A DNA stretch of 58,828 nt from the NCBI GenBank assembly GCA_944325255.1, contig CALUZH010000019.1, positions 1 to 58,828 of the forward strand, written 5' to 3'. How positions within the stretch are numbered: position 1 is the first letter of the stretch; the number at the start of each line of letters is the position of its first letter. Both the position numbers and the translations under genes were made by a program. Below the pieces are notes generated by a model, which was not told where the DNA came from, ran no database searches, and saw only the letters and a program-made list of their open reading frames with translations. Shown here piece by piece: positions 45,366-54,759 of this stretch. The DNA comes from an uncultured Erysipelotrichaceae bacterium (lineage in GTDB: Bacteria > Bacillota_I > Bacilli_A > Erysipelotrichales > Erysipelotrichaceae).

Positions 45366-47065
45366 TGTTTATGCCTTTCATAAATGATATAACCAAGTAA
45401 AATAATAACTGTTAAAGCCGATATAGACAAGCTCAGTTTTTGAATTAGGGTTCCTTCATAAGCAATCATATAAATATGCTTACCGACTTCGGCATTGATG
45501 CTTACAAGCTTATATAAATCATAATTATATATGGGGATATTAACTTTCTTACCTTCAATTAATTCATAGGCTTTATAACCCTTATAATAACTTAAAGGGA
45601 ATAAAAGTTCGCGTTTTTCATCATCTGCATATTGATAAATAATCGTAGTAAAACTTCTTTCATAGTCCCAATCAAAATCAACCTTATTGCCGTTATGATC
45701 AATGGTCTTAATACTGTTATTTTCTGTCTTATAGTTCATATTGACGGTATATGGAAGATATTCGGCCCCGCCAAGTTCATCCCTATCATAATCCAAACTG
45801 TCATCTTCGCTGGCTTCAATATTATTAATATCTTCTAAGACAGCATTGTTTAAAAGAAAATAATCACCGGTTTTTAATTCATTATTTAAATGAATGGTAT
45901 TAAAAATACTGAATCCTAAAAAGCATAAGCTAATAATAATCGCTAATTTATCCCTTCCCCATTCCTTAAAATTATAGGCAATAATAAAGGCTCCAAGCGG
46001 ATAAAGTAAAAGATAAAAGCGAAAGTTAAATTGGATGATTTCCAATAAAGGAATTGTCGGAATAATACCGATAATAAGAAGATAAATAATAAAGACAGTA
46101 ACAAGCAAGACATTTATATATTTATTCTTCTTCAAGAAGCTATAAGGCAAAATTAAAAGCAGGGTAAATATACCGATATTGGCATCTTTGACAATATCAA
46201 AGCTGCTTAAGCTCATAAGAGCCAAGGGTTTTAAGATATCTAAAGGGCTTTGCATAGTACTGGCTATATTATTGTAATTTTTATTGATGCTGAGCCAAAA
46301 AGTTTGATCAAGCATCTGTTCAAGCATCGGCAGTAAATACCACAAAGATAATAATGCCGCCAATAATGTTCCTTTTAATATGCTGATAAGCATCTTTTTA
46401 ATGATGGATAAGTCATGACGATTAAAGATTATAGCCATGATAATAAATAACGAAAATAAGATCCCCATTAGTAATGTGGATATCAAATGACTCATAATTA
46501 AAAAAGTAAATGATATCCCTAATAAGATAAAGGCATCTTCATGAAGGATCAAAAGCTTATAGAAGGCATAAAAAGCTAAGGGAATAAAAGTCATGGCCAA
46601 TACTTCTCCCAAGGCTGCCCGGACAAAGACGTTTTGTAAATGATAATTGGCAAATAGATATATCATTGTAGCCAAAAAGGAGGCCTTATGATTATTAAAA
46701 ATCTTTTGGCATATATAAAACATCAGCACTGTGCCGATTAGGGTATAAACAAATATCGCTATTTTAAAACATAATATTGCCGATAAACCAAAATGATATA
46801 AAACGGCAAAAGGATAAAGAAAGAAATCACAATAAAATAAGGGTGTCGCATAGCCAAAACCGAAATTGGCATAAGGATATATTTTAGGCAAAATCTGCCC
46901 TTCTTCAAAGGCATTGGCTAAGCCGGCAAGACGATTTAAATGAAAGGTCAGGTCCTGACTGGGTATTACGGCGATATCATTATTTAAATAAGGTATACAA
47001 AAAACAATAACCGTCAGTAATATCCATAAATAATAGATTTTGTCTCTCTTTAGTCTTTTTAACAT
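45344..47065 (-). CDS. GT-C-like membrane glycosyltransferase, paralog A
   Basis: Like paralog B at 42700-44421, this protein has about twelve helices and a C-terminal extracellular domain with a PLSYYKGYKAYEL segment. The first loop has SQDLTFHLNRLAG and NFGFGYATPLFYCDFFLYPF. Start taken as the ATG at 47065, since the upstream gene ends at 47068 and the frame upstream overlaps it. The two paralogs flank the lipid-sugar synthase at 44424-45365. Donor sugar unknown. Confidence 0.6.
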   Translation of the reverse strand: MLKRLKRDKIYYLWILLTVIVFCIPYLNNDIAVIPSQDLTFHLNRLAGLANAFEEGQILPKIYPYANFGFGYATPLFYCDFFLYPFAVLYHFGLSAILCFKIAIFVYTLIGTVLMFYICQKIFNNHKASFLATMIYLFANYHLQNVFVRAALGEVLAMTFIPLAFYAFYKLLILHEDAFILLGISFTFLIMSHLISTLLMGILFSLFIIMAIIFNRHDLSIIKKMLISILKGTLLAALLSLWYLLPMLEQMLDQTFWLSINKNYNNIASTMQSPLDILKPLALMSLSSFDIVKDANIGIFTLLLILPYSFLKKNKYINVLLVTVFIIYLLIIGIIPTIPLLEIIQFNFRFYLLLYPLGAFIIAYNFKEWGRDKLAIIISLCFLGFSIFNTIHLNNELKTGDYFLLNNAVLEDINNIEASEDDSLDYDRDELGGAEYLPYTVNMNYKTENNSIKTIDHNGNKVDFDWDYERSFTTIIYQYADDEKRELLFPLSYYKGYKAYELIEGKKVNIPIYNYDLYKLVSINAEVGKHIYMIAYEGTLIQKLSLSISALTVIILLGYIIYERHKQWKKLQY

Positions 47066-47067
47066 AA

Positions 47068-49110
47068 TCAATCAAAACGATATAAGTGGAAAGTAGCATT
47101 ACTGTAAAATAGCTCGCCGCACTTGGAAACTTCGATATCAAAGTCCCAATTTTGGAACCATTCCACAATGGCATAATCGACATCAAAACGTTCAATATAA
47201 GTGCAGGCACTGGAAAAGTCCGTTTCATAATAGGAATCCCAAGGATAGTGGTTGCGGGCCTGTTCATAAAATTCCATATTGATACGATCGCCGGCATAAT
47301 AATATTCCCGGGCCGTAAATATTTGATATACCTGCGGTTCAAAAATTCTTAAGCCTTCGGCATGCGATATTACTTTTAATTGATCTTCAACGTCAAGATT
47401 CGCTATTTCTCTTTGGAAGGCCTTGATGGCATCATAATTATCGAAACTCATCTTGTATTTCGGCATAACGCCGCGATTTAAATAAAAGCCATATTCACCC
47501 GAATAATTATTGACATGCGATATTCCATGACAATAGATAAGCATATATATCGTAAATACGGATAAGATGGCATAAGTAATTTTATGACTCCACTTATTTA
47601 AAATAAGATACATAAAATATAATTCCGTCAAAGGATTAAAAACAACATCAAAGGTACGATAGTATACATTGGAAGCAATAAGCTTAGATATCGCAATAAC
47701 ATTTAAAGGATTTAAGAAGACAACAAACATAATCAAAAATAAGGCCTTCAAGAATTTCGTTCCCGCATCTTTACTTTTATCGCTGAATAGTAAGATGACT
47801 CCCAACCAGCGCATAATATTAACTAAGTTTTGACTTTTGCCGGTATAGATAAAGAAATAATCCTTAATCATGTCATAATTTTGATGATTACCGAAATAAT
47901 GGGCATAATTATATTCATAACCTGGATTGATAAAGAAATAATATATTGCCCCGCCAATCGCCAGCAAGGCCGTCACGCCATAGACAAATATAGGATAGGA
48001 ATAACGATGCAAGAAAGCTTCTAATGCATCGGTGACCTTAAGCATAAAGCTTTTATTCCTTAATAAATAATATAGCGGTGCCAAGATAATACCGATGACA
48101 AATAGCGGGACATTATCTTTATAGAAACAAGCCAAGGCATAAATTAAAAGCGGCAAGACAAAATCAGCCATTTCCCTGATACTGTTGCGTCTTTTAGTCT
48201 TGAACATATAAACCATCAAGGCATACATAATCGCAAAAGAAATAAAGAGATATGATGAAGAAAAGGCAATGCCGGCAAAACTGATAATGATGCAAAGATA
48301 TTTAAAGTCATAGCGGCTTTCTTTAAAGTAGCGATAAAGATAAAACAGTAAGGCACAGGTATATATCGTTCTAAAGGTATTGCCATAATAGGCCAAAGCC
48401 ACCCGCCAATAAAAGAAATTAAGATATAAAAGGCCAAAAGCTAAAAGGATATACTTCATCCAATTATTCTTTTTAAAATAATCAACAAAGTTATATAGAA
48501 GCATCGAAGAAATAATCGAATATATTGAACCTAATCCCCAGGTTTGAATAGTGATATTTTCCACAAAAGAGCCGGCATTAAAAAGATAATGGTTAATATT
48601 GGTAAGCCAGCAAATAAAAGAGCCAAAATGATAATATCCTTGGAATAAATAGATGGTATCCCATTCTTCGCCGATTTTGCCGGTCCAAAGATTGAAGAGA
48701 TTTATATGATCTGTTTCGATATTTTGACTGATGTAGTTGAGATACATTTGCGAATCGCTAAAGGCGATATCGATATAACATTGATAAAAGACTACTAAAA
48801 ATACCCCAAAGGCCAGTAATATAATTAAGGTTTTTAAATGGCAATACTCATCGATTAATAAACGATAATTTTTAATGGCCAAGACAAGGCCGCCAATAAA
48901 AATAAGGATGCTGGTAACATGTTCATAAGCACTCGGCCAGTTAAACAACATGGCCGGATAATAGCTTAATTGCAGAAGCATCATTAAAAATGCGAAACCT
49001 AAAGGTGTCACAAAGTCCTTTAATTTAAAATGAATCTTGGAATTTAAGGCAATGCCGTAGCCGCTTGATACCACCAAGGTCAATAGAATAACTAACGCAA
49101 TCTTAATCAT
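47068..49110 (-). CDS. large polytopic membrane protein of the glycan operon
   Basis: The 680-residue protein has about fourteen helices and a C-terminal soluble part (about 575-680). A long first loop contains DIAFSDSQMYLNYISQ, an acidic motif where GT-C enzymes keep their catalytic residue. It resembles the uncharacterised membrane proteins seen in capsule and teichoic acid loci, but I cannot name its family. It lies between a GT2 gene (gap of four bases) and the GT-C paralog A. Confidence 0.5.
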   Translation of the reverse strand: MIKIALVILLTLVVSSGYGIALNSKIHFKLKDFVTPLGFAFLMMLLQLSYYPAMLFNWPSAYEHVTSILIFIGGLVLAIKNYRLLIDEYCHLKTLIILLAFGVFLVVFYQCYIDIAFSDSQMYLNYISQNIETDHINLFNLWTGKIGEEWDTIYLFQGYYHFGSFICWLTNINHYLFNAGSFVENITIQTWGLGSIYSIISSMLLYNFVDYFKKNNWMKYILLAFGLLYLNFFYWRVALAYYGNTFRTIYTCALLFYLYRYFKESRYDFKYLCIIISFAGIAFSSSYLFISFAIMYALMVYMFKTKRRNSIREMADFVLPLLIYALACFYKDNVPLFVIGIILAPLYYLLRNKSFMLKVTDALEAFLHRYSYPIFVYGVTALLAIGGAIYYFFINPGYEYNYAHYFGNHQNYDMIKDYFFIYTGKSQNLVNIMRWLGVILLFSDKSKDAGTKFLKALFLIMFVVFLNPLNVIAISKLIASNVYYRTFDVVFNPLTELYFMYLILNKWSHKITYAILSVFTIYMLIYCHGISHVNNYSGEYGFYLNRGVMPKYKMSFDNYDAIKAFQREIANLDVEDQLKVISHAEGLRIFEPQVYQIFTAREYYYAGDRINMEFYEQARNHYPWDSYYETDFSSACTYIERFDVDYAIVEWFQNWDFDIEVSKCGELFYSNATFHLYRFD

Positions 49111-49114
49111 AAAC

Positions 49115-50086
49115 TCACTTCATAATTTTTAAGGCATATAATATTTTAAACAAATAAACATTACGATAATAGCCTTTTTCATCAATCATTTTAAAATAAA
49201 GATTCTTAAGTCCGCCCTTTTGCAGATAGGCATTGTTTTTATATTGAGGGAAATTGCTGATAAGGCAGGTATATCCCTTATTTAAAACTTCTTTACGCAG
49301 CTTATGATCTTTGATACGGCAGGCTCTTAAATAAGAATTACCCAAGAAAAAACGAATGAAAAGATATTCTATTTCTTCTTTAAATTCTTCAAAGGCTCCC
49401 TTTTCTTCATAAAAATGTTTAATGCCTTCTAAAACTTCAATCATATCATTGATATAAACGGTAAAAGTATGAGTAATGGAACCGCGGTGTTGATAATAAT
49501 TGACAAAGGCCTCATCAACATATGCTACTCTATCCATATAATAAGCTAAACGGTAAAGTATGGAAGCATCTTCATAATGCAAACCGCTGGGAAAACTTAA
49601 GGCTGTTTCCTTAAACCAGGAAGTGCGATAGAGCTTATTCCATAGGGTGGCAAACATCTTCTCTAAGATTTCATGTTTATCCTGATAGCCGACATCTTTA
49701 GCTTCTTTTCGGCTCTTTGCATAAACCCAATAAAAATTGGACATAGCAATATCGGCATTTGCTTCTTTAATAGCCAACAACATCTTTTCATACATATCCT
49801 TGACTACCGTATCATCGCTGTCCAAAAAACCGAAGTATTCGGTATCGACCTTCGAAAGACCGAAATTGCGGGCATCGGCAATACCGCTATTTTCCTTATA
49901 ATAATAAAAGATACGTTCCGGCTGATTAGCGGCCATTCTTTTTACAATCGCCCCGGTTTGGTCATTTGAGCCATCATCAACGACAATTATCTTGACGGCA
50001 ATCGTTTGATTCAAAAGCGAAAAAAGACATTTTTCAATGTCTTTCTCCCCATTATATACCGGTACAATTACCGCAATATCATTCAT
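49115..50086 (-). CDS. GT2 family glycosyltransferase
   Basis: The 323-residue GT-A enzyme has AVIVPVYNGEKDI, VDDGSNDQTG, a GIADARNFG segment and the metal site LDSDDT (about residue 93), then HYEDASI, as in other capsule transferases of the locus. Its start lies eight bases inside the polymerase-like gene. It adds a sugar to the repeat in the cytoplasm. Confidence 0.9.
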   Translation of the reverse strand: MNDIAVIVPVYNGEKDIEKCLFSLLNQTIAVKIIVVDDGSNDQTGAIVKRMAANQPERIFYYYKENSGIADARNFGLSKVDTEYFGFLDSDDTVVKDMYEKMLLAIKEANADIAMSNFYWVYAKSRKEAKDVGYQDKHEILEKMFATLWNKLYRTSWFKETALSFPSGLHYEDASILYRLAYYMDRVAYVDEAFVNYYQHRGSITHTFTVYINDMIEVLEGIKHFYEEKGAFEEFKEEIEYLFIRFFLGNSYLRACRIKDHKLRKEVLNKGYTCLISNFPQYKNNAYLQKGGLKNLYFKMIDEKGYYRNVYLFKILYALKIMK

Positions 50087-51650
50087 CTTTTGCCACCTGC
50101 ATATTCCGGGAAAGCATCGCTAAAAATAAAGCTATAAGCATTGATGTCGTAAGTTCATCTAAGGTATGCCCGCTGGTATAGGCGCTCACAAAACCGACAC
50201 AGACCCCCATCATCAATAAGACATTCAAAAAATTCCAATAACCTTTCTTATATCCCATAATCAATTTTATGCCTAAATAAACCGTATAGATAAGCCACGG
50301 CAGCATCAATAGACCAAAACCGACATAACCGTAACTGAAATATTGTTGGGCAAAGTCTCTTTCCAAAAGAATAGAACCGCGCATAAAAGTGCCATAACCC
50401 ATACCCAGGGCCTTTTGATAAGGATTTAAAGGATCAAATTTATAATGGGTAAAGATCGTTTGAATCTGTCGGCCGTTGACTCTTTCTTCCAAAGGATAGT
50501 CAAACATGAGATCAACCCAGAATTCCGGATCATGGTGATAGTCATACCAATAGGTATAATAAACCGGTGGCGTAACCCCGATTAAATATGAATAGTCTTC
50601 AAACATATATACATAGAAATCACGCCATTCTTTGGAATATTTAATGAGGCCTTCACCATCCCGCAAAACAATTTCCTTGCCTTCGCTTATTTTGCCGTCA
50701 TCCTGTTTTAAAAAACCATAGTCGGTCGCATCAATAAGCTGGTTTTGATAAGCCGGACCAAAGGGTATGATAAAAGCACAAAAAGCCGTCATAATTAAGC
50801 ATATAAACATAAATGACCATCGCCAGCTTTCTTTCTTTAAAATAAGCAATACCACATAGGCGGCAAAGACCACAAGCGGCACCAGGGCTGATGCGTAGGT
50901 AGCAATCCTGGTGGATAAGATGATCATGGAAATGCTTTGAATAAAGATTAAAATAGCTAAAAAGGCTTTTTTAAATTTATTTTGGTTCTTATAAAAGAAA
51001 TAATAAAGTAAAGGCAAGATAATAAACATTAAAATGCCGATAGTATTTCCTTCTTCAAAGAAAAATTTGGTGGCATACATCCGCGGATGATGACTGGTCG
51101 CATTAAACGGCAAACTGAACCATGAGAAGATATTATCGATGGTATATCCTTGATATGTTGACTCACCAAAGACCAATAAGTTAGAAATAAGTATCGGTAA
51201 GGAAGTAGTAGCCGAAAGACAAACAACTACTTTCTCCAGAGCCTTTTCGCTTACTTGCAGACGATAAAAGACCCAAATATAAACAAGCTGCAGGAGTAAA
51301 GTAATCGTATAGATAGCTTCATCGCTCAATAAAAAGACAAAGTTATTCGGCAAGAATAAATTATATTGAAGATCATCGGCATTAATAATATGCAAAATAA
51401 AATATATGCTGAATACTAAGGCATAAATGCCAAAAAAGAAGGCCACTTTCTTTTTATTTTTTTCAAATAGCCAAAAAGTTAAAATAACAAGTAAGGGCAA
51501 GATAATATAATCAACAAGGGTTGTGATACGCGGCAAGCCAATGGCATCAAAGGCCTCGGCGGCCAAATAATCCAATTCAATCAAGGGATGTAAGGCAATT
51601 ATAACTAAAGTCAGGTAGTAGACTATTTTTTGTAATAAAGATTTTTCCAT
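50079..51650 (-). CDS. O-antigen polymerase/ligase-like membrane protein
   Basis: The 523-residue protein has about twelve helices and one large extracellular loop (about 320-430) with Tyr, Asp and Trp, the layout of Wzy-type polymerases and WaaL-type ligases. A GYGTFMRGSILLERDFAQQYFSYGYVGFGLL stretch, where helices resume after the loop, matches the conserved region of these families. It is the only candidate in the window for joining repeat units outside the membrane. A TATAAT overlapping the previous stop lies eight bases before the ATG, so an internal leaderless start is possible. Confidence 0.65.
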   Translation of the reverse strand: MEKSLLQKIVYYLTLVIIALHPLIELDYLAAEAFDAIGLPRITTLVDYIILPLLVILTFWLFEKNKKKVAFFFGIYALVFSIYFILHIINADDLQYNLFLPNNFVFLLSDEAIYTITLLLQLVYIWVFYRLQVSEKALEKVVVCLSATTSLPILISNLLVFGESTYQGYTIDNIFSWFSLPFNATSHHPRMYATKFFFEEGNTIGILMFIILPLLYYFFYKNQNKFKKAFLAILIFIQSISMIILSTRIATYASALVPLVVFAAYVVLLILKKESWRWSFMFICLIMTAFCAFIIPFGPAYQNQLIDATDYGFLKQDDGKISEGKEIVLRDGEGLIKYSKEWRDFYVYMFEDYSYLIGVTPPVYYTYWYDYHHDPEFWVDLMFDYPLEERVNGRQIQTIFTHYKFDPLNPYQKALGMGYGTFMRGSILLERDFAQQYFSYGYVGFGLLMLPWLIYTVYLGIKLIMGYKKGYWNFLNVLLMMGVCVGFVSAYTSGHTLDELTTSMLIALFLAMLSRNMQVAKDE

Positions 51651-51659
51651 ATGCCAATA

Positions 51660-53894
51660 TTATACCTTATCTTTTAAAAGCTTGTCTAAATCAAGATGAT
51701 ATACTTCTCTTTTGCCGCTGAAGACCGAATCAATCGTCAAACCCATGTTATTTAAATCACATCTTGGATGAAGATCATCGCGTCTTACCCCCCGATAGCG
51801 CATACCGCTATAAAAAGCTCCTAAGGTGCTGACACTCTTGTCTTGGCGGTCAATTAAATAAAGCTTACTTTTGCAGGTATAGTCGGGATAGGTATCGGTA
51901 ACAATAAAGCGTTCATTAATAATGGTTGGATGTCCGTCATCAATAAGCAAAGGATGTTCAAACATTTGCTTATGGCCGTTTAGATCAACATAAAAGTAGC
52001 CATCCTTGCCATTATCACCACGCAAATAACCGAATAAAAGCTCATTATTGACCCAAGCCATATGCGATACCATATCATTATCAGCCAAGACCGTCATCTT
52101 CTTCGTCGCGATTTCCACTAAGATCAATCGCGTATATTTAACCTTATTTAAAAACCAACGATGCAGAAATATCGCCTTGTCACTGTCGGGACTGATATCA
52201 ATATGATTTACCTTATGGACAGCTTTAATCATACTTTCTTTAGGCATAAAGGACTTTATGGTCTTTAAAGATAGATATAAATCAACTTGATCATTGGCCA
52301 AATCAAGATAATAAATTCCATCATTATCATCATCCGGCAAATTTTGATAAGGGAGATTGATATAACCATAATCCGGACGCAGCTTGGCAAGCCTTGAAAA
52401 ATTAAGGCTCAAAGCAAATCTTTTATCCTTGCTTAAAGAATAAATCGGAAAAGAATATATCTTGGTTTCCAATGTTTCAATATCGACAAGTTTACTGCGA
52501 TATTGTTCACCATCAAAAAAATTATGCATGATATGTCTTTCATCAAACCATGTGGCCATTGAACCCTGTTGGAAGTTCCAGGCGGTCGTTTTTGATACTT
52601 CTTTATCATCAACCATAATCTTGACTTCCTGATCCAGACTTAAAGAAGAGCTGTCTAAATGATGATAAAGAAAGTGGCCATAGGCATAGCATGGTTTATC
52701 ATAATAACCGAAAAAGTTTGTACCATTTTCATTGATACATTGCATTTGAACATCGTTATGTAAATCAATCTTTGATCTTCTTTGGGCATAGATATATTTG
52801 GCAAAATAATGATAAAAGTCATAAACCTTATGCAAATATTTATTTTCCATAATACTTTTTTTAATCCGCCCTTTTAAAGTCCCCTCAAGTTTGGCTTTAA
52901 CCATATAATCATAGGTTTTCTTACTTTTTTTAGGATTTAAAAGATTAAGCTTTTGTTCCTTGATTTTTGCATTGTCTTTTTCCAAATAAGGAATAAGCAA
53001 AGCTGCATAATTAAAAAAATACGGGATAAGTCCATATACCAAAGCATATTTCGCTTTTTTTATTTCTTTATCGCCTTTAATATCTTCAACTTTATAAAAA
53101 ATCGCATAGAAGCCTTCAAACATCCGATAATAAAATATCGCTTCACCGTTTTTTACTTGTTCAAGAATATTCTTAAAGACTTCTACCCAAGCATCAATGA
53201 CTGTCGGCTTTAAATCGGTACGGGTGTTGCCTTCACGATTGATTAAATAGTAGGAAAGAGCTTCACTACAATAAGTGACACTTTGAACTTTGGATAAGGT
53301 ATAAAAATATAAAAGATTATCGGTATATGCCACTTTATGCGGAAATTTTAAGTCCTTCAATAAATTTAAAGGATAAAGCTTGGCATGCGGTGATGGTTCC
53401 ATAAAATAAAGGGTTTCAAAATCTTTATCGCCTTTTAGATAAAGTTTCTTATCTTTTAAATAACCAAAGTCCTCATTAAATGACTTATCATATTTAACTT
53501 CTTCATTATCGCTGTAGACCAAATTCTTGGCACCGACCACCAGTTCAGCTCCGCTGTCTTTTTGATATTGGGCCAATGTCTTTAAGGCCTTTTTATCAAG
53601 ATAATCATCCGGATCACAAACCAACATATAATCACTTTGGCTTAAGGCAATACCCATCTCCAGAACACTGCCGTAACCGCCGTTTTCTTTGATATAGCTT
53701 TTGATAATTTGGGGATATTTTTTTTGATACTCATCAATGATGGCCTGCTCACCAAATGGCGAACCGTCATTGATAACCAAAACCTCATAATTATCATAAT
53801 CTTGTTCAACCAAGGAATCTAAGCATTTGCCGATATATTTTTCAACATTGTATGTCGGTACGATAACCGATATTCTGATATTTCTTTTTTCCAT
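51660..53894 (-). CDS. GT2 glycosyltransferase fused to a beta-propeller-like domain
   Basis: Residues 1-330 are a GT-A domain (ISVIVPTYNVEKYI, NDGSPFGE and the metal motif CDPDDYLD near 95). A helical bridge (about 330-375) leads to a C-terminal domain of about 370 residues that starts with NFFGYYDKPC and shows repeated strands with the propeller-like pattern (HIDISPDSDKAIFL, VSHMAWVNNELLFGYL). The normal GT2 length in this locus is about 320, so this protein is more than twice as long. Start taken at the ATG 53894 (MEKRNI); TACAAT (53902-53907) ends seven bases before it and TTGCCC lies 17 bases further. It heads the eight-gene operon. Confidence 0.75.
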   Translation of the reverse strand: MEKRNIRISVIVPTYNVEKYIGKCLDSLVEQDYDNYEVLVINDGSPFGEQAIIDEYQKKYPQIIKSYIKENGGYGSVLEMGIALSQSDYMLVCDPDDYLDKKALKTLAQYQKDSGAELVVGAKNLVYSDNEEVKYDKSFNEDFGYLKDKKLYLKGDKDFETLYFMEPSPHAKLYPLNLLKDLKFPHKVAYTDNLLYFYTLSKVQSVTYCSEALSYYLINREGNTRTDLKPTVIDAWVEVFKNILEQVKNGEAIFYYRMFEGFYAIFYKVEDIKGDKEIKKAKYALVYGLIPYFFNYAALLIPYLEKDNAKIKEQKLNLLNPKKSKKTYDYMVKAKLEGTLKGRIKKSIMENKYLHKVYDFYHYFAKYIYAQRRSKIDLHNDVQMQCINENGTNFFGYYDKPCYAYGHFLYHHLDSSSLSLDQEVKIMVDDKEVSKTTAWNFQQGSMATWFDERHIMHNFFDGEQYRSKLVDIETLETKIYSFPIYSLSKDKRFALSLNFSRLAKLRPDYGYINLPYQNLPDDDNDGIYYLDLANDQVDLYLSLKTIKSFMPKESMIKAVHKVNHIDISPDSDKAIFLHRWFLNKVKYTRLILVEIATKKMTVLADNDMVSHMAWVNNELLFGYLRGDNGKDGYFYVDLNGHKQMFEHPLLIDDGHPTIINERFIVTDTYPDYTCKSKLYLIDRQDKSVSTLGAFYSGMRYRGVRRDDLHPRCDLNNMGLTIDSVFSGKREVYHLDLDKLLKDKV

Positions 53895-53901
53895 ATTCAA
53901 C

Positions 53902-53930
53902 ATTGTACTTCAAGTAAGATTAGGGGGCAA
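53902..53930 (-). promoter_or_regulatory. promoter of the 53894-42700 operon
   Basis: TTGCCC (53925-53930), 17 bases and TACAAT (53902-53907). The start codon follows after seven bases. Confidence 0.5.
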
Positions 53931-54048
53931 TTTTAATTTATATACTGATTATAAAAATAGTCCCCTTTCGCTTTAATTAGGGACCTTTTATAATATTCTT
54001 TCAATCTTATTCCATTTGGTATATGATTGGCCTTGGAGGTAAATTATT

Positions 54049-54759
54049 ATGCTGGAAATAAAACACCTGACCAAGAAATTTGGTGATCATACCGCCGTCG
54101 ATGATTTAAGTTTAACTATCGAAGACGGTCAAATATATGCCTTTATCGGTCATAACGGGGCCGGTAAAACAACAACCCTTAAATCGGTAGCCGGTATCTT
54201 GCCCTTTGATGAAGGGGAAGTTATCATTAACGGTCATAATATTAAAAGTGCCGCTATGGAGGCCAAAAAAGATATGGCTTATATTCCCGATAACCCCGAT
54301 CTTTATGACTATTTAAAGGGTATTGATTATCTCAAGTTTATTGCCGATGTTTATGGTGTTGATAATGATGAACGTAAAGAAAAAATCGAAAAATACAGTA
54401 AACTCTTAGAAATTTATGATGATTTGGCCAGTCCCATCAATTCCTACTCACATGGTATGAAACAAAAGATTGCCTTAATATCAGCCTTTATCCATGACCC
54501 TAAGCTCATACTAATGGACGAACCTTTTGTCGGTCTTGACCCGAAAGCTTCCCATACCTTAAAGACTTTAATGCGGGAATTTTGTGATAAGGGCGGAGCT
54601 ATCTTTTTCTCTACCCATGTCTTGGAAGTAGCGCAAAAGTTATGTGACCAGGTCGCCATCATTAAACAAGGTAAGCTCTTAAAAGCCGGAACGATGGAAG
54701 ATATTACCGGCGACGCCTCTTTGGAAGAGGTCTTCTTGGAACTTGAAGGTGATAAGTAA
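54049..54759 (+). CDS. ABC transporter ATP-binding protein
   Basis: The 236-residue ATPase has Walker A GHNGAGKTTT (about 35-44), a Q-loop-region, the signature SHGMKQK and Walker B LILMDEPFVGLD, then the switch histidine in FSTHV. It belongs to the type that pairs with ABC-2 permeases (lipid, peptide or multidrug export). A GGAGGT site lies ahead of the ATG. The permease gene starts in its stop codon (TAATG). It is divergent from the glycan operon, and nothing in sequence links it to glycan export. Confidence 0.93.
   Translation: MLEIKHLTKKFGDHTAVDDLSLTIEDGQIYAFIGHNGAGKTTTLKSVAGILPFDEGEVIINGHNIKSAAMEAKKDMAYIPDNPDLYDYLKGIDYLKFIADVYGVDNDERKEKIEKYSKLLEIYDDLASPINSYSHGMKQKIALISAFIHDPKLILMDEPFVGLDPKASHTLKTLMREFCDKGGAIFFSTHVLEVAQKLCDQVAIIKQGKLLKAGTMEDITGDASLEEVFLELEGDK

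Noticed and set aside
49115-51650. The TATAAT before 51650 as a certain internal promoter
   Set aside because: It overlaps the stop codon of the upstream gene and has no clear -35 box; kept only as a possibility in the gene entry.
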